Of a stretch of 64,000 nt of DNA, positions 1 to 9,810 are shown one piece after another (position 1 is the stretch's first letter; each line of letters opens with the position of its first letter). The position numbers and the translations under genes are program-made. The stretch spans positions 12,798-76,797 of the forward strand of contig JBEKZV010000023.1 of NCBI GenBank assembly GCA_049509515.1. The letters are read 5' to 3'. The DNA is from JBEKCP01 sp049509515. Its GTDB lineage: Bacteria > Planctomycetota > Planctomycetia > Pirellulales > Thermoguttaceae. The notes under the pieces were generated by a model. That model did no database searches, was not told the DNA's origin, and saw nothing but the letters and a program-made list of their open reading frames with translations.

Positions 1-381
1 GTACTTTGACGCAAGCGAACGCTTGTCGAGGTCGGTCAGGGACTTGAAGAGATCCATAAGCCGCTTGTGGGTAATGATGGTCTCCGGGGCGCCGGGAGCG
101 CCGGGACGCGAGACCTCGGCTAGCCAGCGATCTATGTCCGACCGCCGGACTGCTGGGGCGACGGTTCCTGCGTAGAAGTCGCCGGCACCGTCCTTCTTGT
201 TTCGCCTGCGCTCGATCGAGGCAGCGTAGGATCGGCCGATGAGCCACACCTTGGCGACGATTTCTCCGTCTGAGCTGTGGGTGAAATGGCTCCGGCACAG
301 GTCGTACAAGACCTGATTTCCCAGATCCCACACCCAGACCCCCTGCGCCGAGGCAAGATCGTCGGGCGTGATTTCTCTCAT
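1..381 (-). CDS. Unknown protein, N-terminal 127 residues only
   Basis: The gene starts with ATG at 381 and runs leftward off the window edge with no stop, so only the first 127 codons are visible. The product begins MREITPDDLASAQG, has an aromatic stretch at residues 15-19 (VWVWD) and a basic cluster at residues 57-65 (ERRRNKKDG). No signal peptide, membrane segment or known motif is visible in this part and I do not recognise the family. The next gene leftward of etfA is separated from it by about 70 bp that hold an AATCCCC-type repeat tract. Only the continuous frame and the ATG support it as a gene, so confidence is moderate. Confidence 0.55.
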   Translation of the reverse strand, partial: MREITPDDLASAQGVWVWDLGNQVLYDLCRSHFTHSSDGEIVAKVWLIGRSYAASIERRRNKKDGAGDFYAGTVAPAVRRSDIDRWLAEVSRPGAPGAPETIITHKRLMDLFKSLTDLDKRSLASKY

Positions 382-428
382 TGTTCATCCGGTCAAGGAT
401 GGGACGAAACATGGCGGTACCGCTCATT

Positions 429-456
429 ATAATCCCCAATCCCCAATCCCTAATCC
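429..456. repeat. AATCCCC/AATCCCT tract, dispersed repeat family
   Basis: A short tract of repeated AATCCCCAATCCC units lies just after the etfA stop codon. The same sequence, in the other orientation, occurs at 39396-39437 inside a glycosyltransferase gene, so it is a dispersed element and not a local tandem expansion. Confidence 0.6.
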
Positions 457-1478
457 CTCTCCCGCAGCGCCTTGATCATGCCGGGCAGGACCTGGCGGAA
501 GTCGCCGACGATGCCGTAATGGGCCACGGAGAAGATCGGGGCCTGGGCGTCCTTGTTGATGGCCACGATCTTGGCCGACTCCTCCATGCCGGCGCGGTGC
601 TGGACCGCCCCGCTGATGGCCACGGCGATGTACAGGGCCGGACGGACCGTCGTGCCCGTCTGCCCGATCTGGTGCTCCTTGCCGATCCAGCCGCTGTCCA
701 CCGCGGCGCGGCTGGCGCCCACGGCGCCGCCGATGGCGCCGGCCAGGTCGTGGATCAGCTTGAAGCCGTCCTTGCTGCCCACGCCGCCGCCGCCGGCCAC
801 GATGACCCGCGCCCCCTTGAGGTTCACCTTCCGCGGCTCGATGTGCCGCTGGATGAGCCGCAGGGCCAGGACCGCCGGGTCCAGCTCGACCGCCGCACGG
901 ACGATCCGCCCCCGGCGGCTCGGGTCGGGGTCGCGCAGGGCCATCACGCCCTCGCGGACGGTGGCCATCTGCGGCCACTGGTCGTAGTTGACGATCGTGG
1001 CGATGATGTTGCCCCCGAACGCCGGGCGGATCTGCAGGAGCAGGTTCTTGTGCAGGGTCCTGGTCTTCGGGTCTTCCACGTCGCTGATGTCCAGGTCGGT
1101 GCAGTCGGCCGTCATGCCGGCCCGCAGCGCCGAGGCCACCCGCGGCGCCAGGTCGCGTCCCAGCGGCGTCGCCCCATACATCACGATCTGCGGCCGGTGC
1201 TCTTGGATCAGCCCGCTGACCACGGCGGCGTAAGGGCCGGTCTGGTAATGGGCCAAACGCGGGTCGTCGGCCAGGTAGACCGCGTCCGCCCCGTGGGCGA
1301 TCAGCCGCGAGGCCAACCCCGCGACTCCATGGCCCGGCAACACCACCCCAGCCTGGACTCCCAGCCGGTCGGCCAGCTCCCGGGCCTTGCCCGAGAGCTC
1401 CAACGAGACGTCGGCCAGCGCCCCCTCCTCCTGCTCGGCGAAGACCCACACCTCGCCCTGACGATTCGGTTCGATCAT
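450..1478 (-). CDS. etfA: Electron transfer flavoprotein subunit alpha
   Basis: This 342-residue protein is the FAD-binding subunit of the soluble EtfAB heterodimer, which carries electrons from flavin dehydrogenases to a quinone reductase. The N-terminal half (residues 1-190) is the ETF-alpha/beta nucleotide-binding-like domain. The C-terminal half carries the FAD signature: GGGGVGSKDGF near residue 227, then SGWIGKEHQIGQTG, PALYIAVAISGAVQH and a final KDAQAPIF segment. Length is close to the family norm (about 310-340). The start is ATG at 1478; no strong ribosome binding site is seen. It lies downstream of etfB on the same strand, with a 186-bp repeat-rich gap between them, and acsA lies further upstream. 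Confidence 0.93.
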   Translation of the reverse strand: MIEPNRQGEVWVFAEQEEGALADVSLELSGKARELADRLGVQAGVVLPGHGVAGLASRLIAHGADAVYLADDPRLAHYQTGPYAAVVSGLIQEHRPQIVMYGATPLGRDLAPRVASALRAGMTADCTDLDISDVEDPKTRTLHKNLLLQIRPAFGGNIIATIVNYDQWPQMATVREGVMALRDPDPSRRGRIVRAAVELDPAVLALRLIQRHIEPRKVNLKGARVIVAGGGGVGSKDGFKLIHDLAGAIGGAVGASRAAVDSGWIGKEHQIGQTGTTVRPALYIAVAISGAVQHRAGMEESAKIVAINKDAQAPIFSVAHYGIVGDFRQVLPGMIKALRERD

Positions 1479-1510
1479 ATCAACCCATTCCAGAGTTCTC
1501 GTTTCCCCTC

Positions 1511-1641
1511 GTTACGACGATCTGCGTCGTAACGCACTGAAAGGACGCTCCGCGTCCCCGTATCCTGACGGCGAACACAAGTCCTCGTTCCGGGGACGCG
1601 GAGCGTCCGACCAGTGCGTTCCCACGCGGGAGCGTGGGAAC
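1511..1641. repeat. Cluster of three nested inverted repeats between etfB and etfA
   Basis: Three inverted repeats sit in the etfB-etfA gap. GTTACGACG pairs with CGTCGTAAC at 1511-1533. An 18-bp arm at 1543-1560 pairs perfectly with 1591-1608 (GGACGCTCCGCGTCCCCG type). GTTCCCACGC pairs with GCGTGGGAAC around a GGGA loop at 1618-1641. They look like REP-type elements stacked together. On the minus-strand transcript they would form strong hairpins between etfB and etfA. Confidence 0.8.
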
Positions 1642-1664
1642 GAGAAACTGCTTCTTTTTCCCGT

Positions 1665-2579
1665 TCAACCGAGCGTCCTATCGACGACCAGCTCGTGGAT
1701 CAACTGCCGGACGCCTTCTTCAGTGGCGGGCACTTCGGTATAGCCCGACTTGGTCAACACAATGGCCTGCACGCGGAAGACTTTCGTCGGCGAGCCGGCC
1801 AGCCCGCAGCGACCCAAGTCCGCATGGATGTCCTCCAGGTCCCACTGCTCGATCAAGAGGCCCTTCAGGCGGAGGGCCTCCCGCCGGCGGCGGGCCTCGG
1901 CGGCCAACTCCGCTTCGGCGGCGTCGGGCATGGCGTTTTTCACTTCGGCGGCGATCTCCGCGGGGACGCGGGCCCGCTTCAGCCGCATGACCCGCCGCGC
2001 CGCAGGCGGACGCGGCTGGTTGGCCGACTGGATCACGGTCACCAGCACCGGCAGCCGGACCTCGACGATCTCCCAGCCGTGGCCGATGTTCCGCCGGATC
2101 TGCACCGCGCCCTCGCCCAGTTGAACCACCTGCTCCAGGTAGGTCACCTGCGGGATGCCCAGCTTCTCGGCGCACTGCGGGCCGACCTGGGCCGTGTCGC
2201 CGTCGATCGCCTGCCGGCCGCAGAAGACGAAATCATACCGGCCGATCGTGCGGATGGCCTGGCTCAGGATGTAGCTGGTGGCCAGCGTGTCGCTGGCCGC
2301 CGCCCGGCGGTCGGTCAGCAGGATGGCGCGATCAGCCCCCCGGAAGAGGCATTCGCGCAAGACATCGGCGGCCTTGGGGGGCCCCATGCTGATCGCCGTG
2401 ACCGTCCCGCCGTGCCCGTCGCGTATCTCCAGGGCCGTCTCCAGGGCGTGGAGGTCCTCGGGATTGAAAATGGTCGGCAGCGCCCCCCGGTTGACGGTGC
2501 CGTCCTCCTTCATGGCCTCGGCCGTCACGTTGGCCGTGTCCGGGACCTGCTTGACACACACGATACTGTCGTAAGGCAC
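1665..2579 (-). CDS. etfB: Electron transfer flavoprotein subunit beta
   Basis: EtfB (304 residues) is the AMP-binding partner of EtfA. The N-terminus VPYDSIVCVKQVPDTANV is the characteristic first strand of the family, followed by NPEDLHALETALEIRD and, near residue 120, FCGRQAIDGDTAQVGP. I chose the GTG at 2579 because GGGGAG lies nine bases upstream of it. Longer in-frame extensions would precede the first strand with unrelated sequence. The C-terminus (residues 205-304) is longer and more charged than in short EtfB proteins. The gene is about 125 bp downstream of acsA and upstream of etfA, all leftward, so acs-etfB-etfA may be cotranscribed to couple acyl-CoA formation with oxidation (inference). 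Confidence 0.92.
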   Translation of the reverse strand: MPYDSIVCVKQVPDTANVTAEAMKEDGTVNRGALPTIFNPEDLHALETALEIRDGHGGTVTAISMGPPKAADVLRECLFRGADRAILLTDRRAAASDTLATSYILSQAIRTIGRYDFVFCGRQAIDGDTAQVGPQCAEKLGIPQVTYLEQVVQLGEGAVQIRRNIGHGWEIVEVRLPVLVTVIQSANQPRPPAARRVMRLKRARVPAEIAAEVKNAMPDAAEAELAAEARRRREALRLKGLLIEQWDLEDIHADLGRCGLAGSPTKVFRVQAIVLTKSGYTEVPATEEGVRQLIHELVVDRTLG

Positions 2580-2705
2580 AGTCAAAAACTCCCCGGGCGC
2601 CACGGCGGAAAGCCGTAAAGGGTAACAGACCTGGGGGCTGAGGTCAAGGTGCGACTCGGTTCGATCCGCCCGCATCCCCATCCTCGAGAGGGGGATGGCT
2701 AGGGC

Positions 2706-4664
<1,959 letters not shown>

Positions 4665-4857
4665 CGGTTGCTCCTGCGAACGGTTGAGAAGGGAATACCC
4701 ACGCCGCGTGCCACGGGAAACCACCTATTGTACGGAATGGCCCACAGGGGTTCAAGCCGGGGGGGCGGCTAGTGAGCATTGGCCAGCGGGCAGCTTAGCG
4801 GGCGGGCTTGCCCGCCGTTGCAGCGGGCGGGCCAGGCACCCGCGGCGCCCCGGCGGG

Positions 4858-5679
4858 CTATCCACGCGCACCATCCGCCGGAGGTGGGGGCCGGCGCCCC
4901 AAGCAGCCTCGGACGCCCAGCGCCAGGATGATCCACACCGCGGATAGCGATTCCCGCAGATCGATCTTCGACGCCCCCCGCTGCCGGTCCACGAACACGA
5001 TCGGGGTTTCGCCGAACCGCGCCCCGACCCGCCGGAGCCGCCAGAGAACCTCCTCCTGGAACGAGTAGCCGCGGCTGCGGATGGTGTCCAAATCGAGTCG
5101 AGCCAGGGCCGCCGTGCGATAACAACGGAAGCCGCCGCTGACATCGCGAGGCGAAAGGCCCAGCAGCCGGCGGGCGTACCAGTTCACGCCCCGGCTCATC
5201 AGGTGCCGCCGCAGGGGCCAGCCCTCGATGCCGCCGCCGGGAACATATCGCGAGCCGATCATCACATCCACCGGCACCCCGCCGGCTGGGGCCATCCCTG
5301 CCAGGAGATCCGGCAAGTACCGCGGGGGATGGCTGAAATCGGCGTCCATGTTCAGCACGTAGTCGTAGCCCTCCGCGATCGCGTACTTCATCCCGGCCAC
5401 AATCGCCGTGCCCAGCCCCTGTTTCCCGCCGCGGTGCAGGCAATGCACCCGCGGGTTCTCGGCCGCCGTCCGGTCGCACCACTGCCCGGTCCCGTCGGGC
5501 GACCCGTCGTCGATCACCAGCAGATCGACCCCGGGGGCGCAGCGAAAGATCTCCTCCACCAACCGAGGCAGATTCTCGATCTCGTTGTACGTTGCGACCG
5601 TCACCAGCGTCTTGAGGGGACTGGTCCGATTCCCGGCCGGGACGCGTGGTTCTTGTTCGAAGCCTTGCCGCGAAAACAT
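4858..5679 (-). CDS. GT2 polyprenol-phosphate sugar transferase (dolichyl-phosphate mannosyltransferase-like)
   Basis: This 273-residue cytoplasmic family-2 glycosyltransferase resembles bacterial Dpm1 proteins, which move a sugar from a nucleotide sugar to a polyprenyl phosphate. Visible motifs are VATYNEIENLP at the N-terminus, VIDDGSPDGTG, the RGGKQGLGTAIVAG loop, and the metal-binding NMDADFSHPP. The C-terminal region has GVNWYARRLLGLSPRD and GYSFQEE, typical of the family, but no C-terminal membrane domain. I chose ATG 5679, which has a GGAAGGGG box eight bases upstream; ATG 5721 has no such box. It diverges from the MFS gene. The natural sugar is not readable from sequence. Confidence 0.88.
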   Translation of the reverse strand: MFSRQGFEQEPRVPAGNRTSPLKTLVTVATYNEIENLPRLVEEIFRCAPGVDLLVIDDGSPDGTGQWCDRTAAENPRVHCLHRGGKQGLGTAIVAGMKYAIAEGYDYVLNMDADFSHPPRYLPDLLAGMAPAGGVPVDVMIGSRYVPGGGIEGWPLRRHLMSRGVNWYARRLLGLSPRDVSGGFRCYRTAALARLDLDTIRSRGYSFQEEVLWRLRRVGARFGETPIVFVDRQRGASKIDLRESLSAVWIILALGVRGCLGRRPPPPADGARG

Positions 5680-5780
5680 GGGCCTGTCCCCTTCCGGGAA
5701 TTCTACCAGGTAATTGCCCATGACGCAGCCCGCCGGGCTGGATATAATTGAAGGCCGGTTACGGCACCTGTGTTCCCGCC

Positions 5781-7082
5781 ATGATCGCACAAACTCCCCC
5801 CTCCCCACGGCCCCGACTTCACGTCCAGGGCCATGCGCGGTTTTCCAGCTCGGCCCCTGCCGCGGAGCCAAACCCTTACGGCCCGCCGTTCTGGTTTGCC
5901 TATGCCGCCAGCGTTCTCATGTCCGCCGGTGTCGGGGTCTTGTACCACTACGCCGACTTCATCACTCTCCTGGGCGGAACCGAGCTGCACCTCGGCTGGA
6001 TCGTGGGCGTCGGGATGATCGGCAGCCTGGCGATGCGGCTGAGCGCGGGCATGGGAATCGACCGGCACGGCCCGGGGATCGTGCTGTTCGGCTCCATAGC
6101 CCTCTTTATCGCCATCTGCTTGGCGCACCTGCTCGTGTCGAGCCCCACGGGCGTGGCGATCTACCTGCTGAGGATCGGCTTCTGCTCCGCTACGGCCGGG
6201 TGCTACGGCGCGTCGATCACCTTCATCGCCGGCCGGGCACCGCGGGGGCGGATGGCCGAGATGGTCGGCATGATCGGGACCGCGGCCTTCCTGGGCAACC
6301 TCTTCGGGACGCAACTTGGGGACTATTTGCGGGGCGACGGCATGGCGGAGCGGTGGGGCATCGACCAGATGTTCCTGGCGGCCGCGGTCCAGGCCGCCGT
6401 TTCCTTGCCGCTGTACTGGTTGGCGCTGACCGGCCACACCCGCCCGGACAGCGTTCCCCATCCTCCCCTGGGGCGGCTCTTGCGGAGTTATCATCCGGGC
6501 GTCATGCTGCTCGTGCTGCCGGTGGTGATGGGCGCGGCGCTGACTTGGCCCTGCACCTTCTTGCCGACCTATGCGGACGAGCTGGGATTCTCGCGAATCG
6601 CCACGTTTTTCAGCGTCTATGCCGTGGCCGCCATCCTGACCCGCCTTGCCACCCGCTCCTGGCCGCAGCGGCTGGGCTTGCGAAACATGATCCTGCTGGG
6701 AAGCGGCGGCCTGGCCCTGAGCCAACTCGCCTTCCTGGCCGCCGGGAGCGAGTGGCTGCTGGCCCTGCCGGGCGTCGGCTACGGCATGTCCCACGCCGTG
6801 CTGTTCCCGGCCACTGTGGCCGTGGGCAATCTGCGCTTTCCCCGCCGGCACCGCGGCCTGGGGACGATTTTGGTTCTGGCGATGTGGGACGTCGGGCAGT
6901 TGCTCGGGATGCCGGCGGCGGGCGTCATTATTCATTCGAGCGCCCAGGCCGGCCTGCCGCCCTATCCCGTCTTGTTCCTCGTGATGGCCGTCACGGTCGG
7001 GGCGATGACCGTCGGCTACGCCGTGGTGAGCCGCCGTCTGGGCCGGCTGGTCGCCGAGCCCGCCGGCGGCTTCGCACAGTAG
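5781..7082 (+). CDS. Major facilitator superfamily transporter
   Basis: This is a 433-residue integral membrane protein with about twelve hydrophobic segments, in keeping with a major facilitator fold. The loop after the second segment carries RLSAGMGIDRHGPG, the MFS signature G-x3-D-R-x-G. A second related loop (RLATRSWPQRLG) follows the seventh helix, as expected for two six-helix halves. The first 35 residues are hydrophilic and proline-rich. I prefer the ATG at 5781 over the TTG at 5748. The gene diverges from the GT2 gene and is 26 bp before folK. The substrate is unknown. Confidence 0.85.
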   Translation: MIAQTPPSPRPRLHVQGHARFSSSAPAAEPNPYGPPFWFAYAASVLMSAGVGVLYHYADFITLLGGTELHLGWIVGVGMIGSLAMRLSAGMGIDRHGPGIVLFGSIALFIAICLAHLLVSSPTGVAIYLLRIGFCSATAGCYGASITFIAGRAPRGRMAEMVGMIGTAAFLGNLFGTQLGDYLRGDGMAERWGIDQMFLAAAVQAAVSLPLYWLALTGHTRPDSVPHPPLGRLLRSYHPGVMLLVLPVVMGAALTWPCTFLPTYADELGFSRIATFFSVYAVAAILTRLATRSWPQRLGLRNMILLGSGGLALSQLAFLAAGSEWLLALPGVGYGMSHAVLFPATVAVGNLRFPRRHRGLGTILVLAMWDVGQLLGMPAAGVIIHSSAQAGLPPYPVLFLVMAVTVGAMTVGYAVVSRRLGRLVAEPAGGFAQ

Positions 7083-7084
7083 AA

Positions 7085-7100
7085 AAGCCGCTTGCGGCTT
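7085..7100. repeat. AAGCCGC-TT-GCGGCTT palindrome, dispersed family
   Basis: Seven-base arms flank a two-base loop between the MFS gene and folK. The same core (GAAGCCGCAAGCGGC) recurs near 44482 and near 54312, each time in a gap between genes, so it is a dispersed short palindrome. Confidence 0.6.
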
Positions 7101-7108
7101 CGCAACGC

Positions 7109-8104
7109 ATGCCTTTGTGTTTAATCGCTCTGGGGTCGAACCTCGGCGACCGCTCCCGCGCGCTGGAGGAGGCCGTGGCGCGGCTCGGCCGCTGCCGCGA
7201 GTTGCGGCTGGTGGCCACGAGCCCCTGGGTCGAAACCCGCGCGGTCGGCGGGCCGCCCGGCCAGCCGCCCTACCTCAACGCCGCCGCAGTGCTGGAGACG
7301 TCGCTCGGGCCGGAGGCGGTGCTGGGCCTGATGCAAGGAATGGAGCAGGAGATGGGCCGCCAGCGCGGCGAGCGATGGGCCCCCCGCACAATCGACCTCG
7401 ACCTGTTGCTCTACGACCAGGTGGTCCGCAGCGGTCCGCCGCCCGTGCTCCCCCATCCCCGCATGGCCTGGCGGCGCTTCGTCCTGGAGCCGGCAGCGGC
7501 CGTGGCCGGCGAGATGATCCATCCCGAGATCGGTTGGACCGTCCGGCGGCTCTTGGAGCATCTCAATACGCCGCCCTGCTACCTGGCGATTTGCGGGGTC
7601 GCCGGCTCCGGCAAGACTTCGCTTGCCCGGCAGGTGGCCCAAGAGAGCGGCGCCCGGCTGCTGGCCGCTCCTTCAACCCCTGGAAATGCCTGGGAATGGC
7701 TGGCAGAGGTTGCCCGGGTTCTGGAGGCCGGTCACGCGGAGCGGCAAGCGCGCGACCCGGCTACGCTCAGCGACTTCTGGCTCGACGCGTCGGCAGCGGC
7801 CGCCCGGCTTTCGTTGCCGGCTACCCAGTGGGAGTCGCATCGGGCCGGCTGGGAAGCGATACGGGCACGCGCAGTCCGGCCGCGATTGATCGTGCTCCTG
7901 GAAACTCCGGCGGAGGAAGTCTTGCGGCGGCTCGGCAGCCGGCCGGGCGGTGCGGCCTGGACCGCCGACCAAGTCCAACGGACGGCCGCGGCGATTGTCC
8001 AAACGGCGGCGGCGCCGGGCCAAGGCCCGCTCCTGCGCCTTTCCGGCGCCGACCCCGAGACCGCAATCAGCGAAGTCCTGGCAGCCATCCAGTCCATGCG
8101 GTGA
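7109..8104 (+). CDS. folK: FolK fused to a deoxynucleoside-kinase-like domain
   Basis: Residues 1-155 are 6-hydroxymethyl-7,8-dihydropterin pyrophosphokinase, the folate-pathway enzyme that transfers pyrophosphate from ATP. ALGSNLGDR is near the N-terminus, and RTIDLDLLLYD around residue 93 holds the catalytic aspartates. Residues 160-331 form a second P-loop domain with GVAGSGKTS at about residue 163, a DFWLDAS segment, and RPRLIVLLETP, resembling deoxynucleoside kinases. FolK-deoxynucleoside kinase fusions are known in planctomycetes and relatives (from memory). The ATG at 7109 gives a standard HPPK N-terminus. The frame stays open far upstream, but that part overlaps the MFS gene in another frame and is not coding. 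Kinase substrate is uncertain. Confidence 0.85.
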   Translation: MPLCLIALGSNLGDRSRALEEAVARLGRCRELRLVATSPWVETRAVGGPPGQPPYLNAAAVLETSLGPEAVLGLMQGMEQEMGRQRGERWAPRTIDLDLLLYDQVVRSGPPPVLPHPRMAWRRFVLEPAAAVAGEMIHPEIGWTVRRLLEHLNTPPCYLAICGVAGSGKTSLARQVAQESGARLLAAPSTPGNAWEWLAEVARVLEAGHAERQARDPATLSDFWLDASAAAARLSLPATQWESHRAGWEAIRARAVRPRLIVLLETPAEEVLRRLGSRPGGAAWTADQVQRTAAAIVQTAAAPGQGPLLRLSGADPETAISEVLAAIQSMR

Positions 8105-8194
8105 GCCTGGCAGCTTGAACTGGCCGCGTTGCGGGGATACGATAGACGCCAATGTCCAGTGGCACATTGCAGACCTCAACCGGGGACCCAAGCC

Positions 8195-9709
8195 ATGAAG
8201 TGTTCGACACGGAGAGACTTCTTGAAACGCGGGGCGGCGGGAGCGGCGGCATTGGGGCTGCCGAGCCTCTTTCCGGGCGGTAAGCGGCTCGCGAAAGGGG
8301 CCGATGCCAATTCCGCGGTCCGCCTGGGCATCGTGGGGCTGGGCGACGTCAACGCCGTGGGCGGCGTCGGGGGGCGGGGACACCAGTTGATCCACGCGCT
8401 GGAGAAGGTCCCGGGGCAAAGGATCGTCGCCCTGTGCGACGTGGACAGCGCGTTCCTCGACCGGGAGGCCAAGCCCCTGCGGGACAAGGGCGGAGAGGTT
8501 TCCACCTACAGCGATCTCCGCAAGATGCTCGACGACCAGGGCATCGACGCCGTGGTCGTGGCCACTCCGAACCACTGGCACGCCTTGGCTACGATCTGGG
8601 CGTGCCAGGCGGGCAAGGACGTGTATGTCGAGAAGCCGTTCTCCTACAACATCTGGGAAGGCCGGCAGGCGGTCGCGGCCGCCCGCAAGCACAAACGGAT
8701 GGTGCAGGTCGGCATGCAGAGCCGTTCCAGCCCCGCCCTGCGGGAGGCCTTCGAGTACCTGCGGAGCGGCCAGCTCGGCTCCATCCGCTTGGCCCGCGCC
8801 ATCGTCTACCGCCCGCGGCTAAGCCTCGGCCGGGCGGACGGGCCGGTGCCCGTGCCCGCCACGGTCGACTTCGACCTGTGGTGCGGTCCGGCGCCGAAGA
8901 CCCGGCCGGTCCGCAAGCAGTTGCACTACGACTGGCACTGGTTCCGGGCGACCGGCAACGGCGAGCTGGGCAACAACGGCATCCACACGATCGACGTGTG
9001 CCGCTGGGCGTTGGGACAGAACCAGCCGGCCCCGCGGGCGATCAGCGTCGGCGGCCGGTTCGGCTTCGACGACGACGGCGAGACGCCCAACACGCTCGTG
9101 ACGTTCCTTGACTATAGGCCCGCCCCGCTGATCTGCGAAGTCCGCAACCTCCGCGTCACCAAGGAGCCCAACTCGATGGGCCTGTTCCGCGGCAGGGATA
9201 GCGGCGTGGTGATCGACTGCGAAGGCGGCTATTTCGCGGGAGACAGCTCCGGCGGGACGGTGTTCGACTCGAAAGGCAAGAAGCTGAAGAGCATCCCCCC
9301 GGACGTCCCCTTGGAAAAATACCCGGACGCCGCCCACCTGACCAATTTCCTCTCGGCCGTGCGCAGCCGGCGGTCCGGCGACCTGGCGGCCGAGGCCCTC
9401 GAGGGATACCGCTCGGTCGCCTGCTGCCACATGGCCGACCTCTCCTACCGGCTGGGTAAGCGCTCCGAGCCCGGGGCGATCCTGGAGACGATCCGCGGCG
9501 AAGCGGACCTCTCGGACGCCTTCCAGCGGTGCCGCGAGTACCTGCGGGCCAACGGCGTCGATCTTGCCACCGCCCAGGCGACGCGGGGACCGTGGGTGAG
9601 CTACGACGGCAAGCTGGGGCGTTTTACCGGCCCGCTGGCCGAGGAGGCTAAGCGGCTCGATTACCGCGGCTACCGCGCGCCGTTCGTGGTCCGCGAGATT
9701 CCGGCGTAG
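8195..9709 (+). CDS. Tat-exported Gfo/Idh/MocA family oxidoreductase
   Basis: This 504-residue protein carries an N-terminal twin-arginine signal (RRDFLKRGAAGAAALGLP, residues 6-23), so it probably folds in the cytoplasm with its cofactor and is then exported. Residues 42-175 are the NAD(P)-binding Rossmann domain, with GIVGLGDVN, a CDVDS segment, ATPNHWHA and the family motif YVEKPFSYN. The C-terminal alpha/beta domain includes GNNGIHTIDVCRWALGQ. Such enzymes oxidise or epimerise sugars and are greatly expanded in planctomycetes; the substrate cannot be read here. The ATG at 8195 is the only start that exposes the Tat motif near the N-terminus. Confidence 0.9.
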   Translation: MKCSTRRDFLKRGAAGAAALGLPSLFPGGKRLAKGADANSAVRLGIVGLGDVNAVGGVGGRGHQLIHALEKVPGQRIVALCDVDSAFLDREAKPLRDKGGEVSTYSDLRKMLDDQGIDAVVVATPNHWHALATIWACQAGKDVYVEKPFSYNIWEGRQAVAAARKHKRMVQVGMQSRSSPALREAFEYLRSGQLGSIRLARAIVYRPRLSLGRADGPVPVPATVDFDLWCGPAPKTRPVRKQLHYDWHWFRATGNGELGNNGIHTIDVCRWALGQNQPAPRAISVGGRFGFDDDGETPNTLVTFLDYRPAPLICEVRNLRVTKEPNSMGLFRGRDSGVVIDCEGGYFAGDSSGGTVFDSKGKKLKSIPPDVPLEKYPDAAHLTNFLSAVRSRRSGDLAAEALEGYRSVACCHMADLSYRLGKRSEPGAILETIRGEADLSDAFQRCREYLRANGVDLATAQATRGPWVSYDGKLGRFTGPLAEEAKRLDYRGYRAPFVVREIPA

Positions 9710-9810
9710 ACCCCGCCGCCTTGCGGAGATCGACGCCGGTGTCGTTCGTTATTCTCGGGAAGCAGAGTCCGCCATAAGGAAGATCCCGCTGGCCGCCTGG
9801 AGGTGCCGAA

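Noticed and set aside
381..1532. Long plus-strand open frame opposite etfA
   Set aside because: It is antisense to a clear EtfA, has no recognisable product, and open antisense frames are expected in GC-rich DNA.
5714..8104. Single 796-codon frame spanning the MFS gene region and folK
   Set aside because: The upstream part reads the MFS gene out of frame; the real folK start is ATG 7109.
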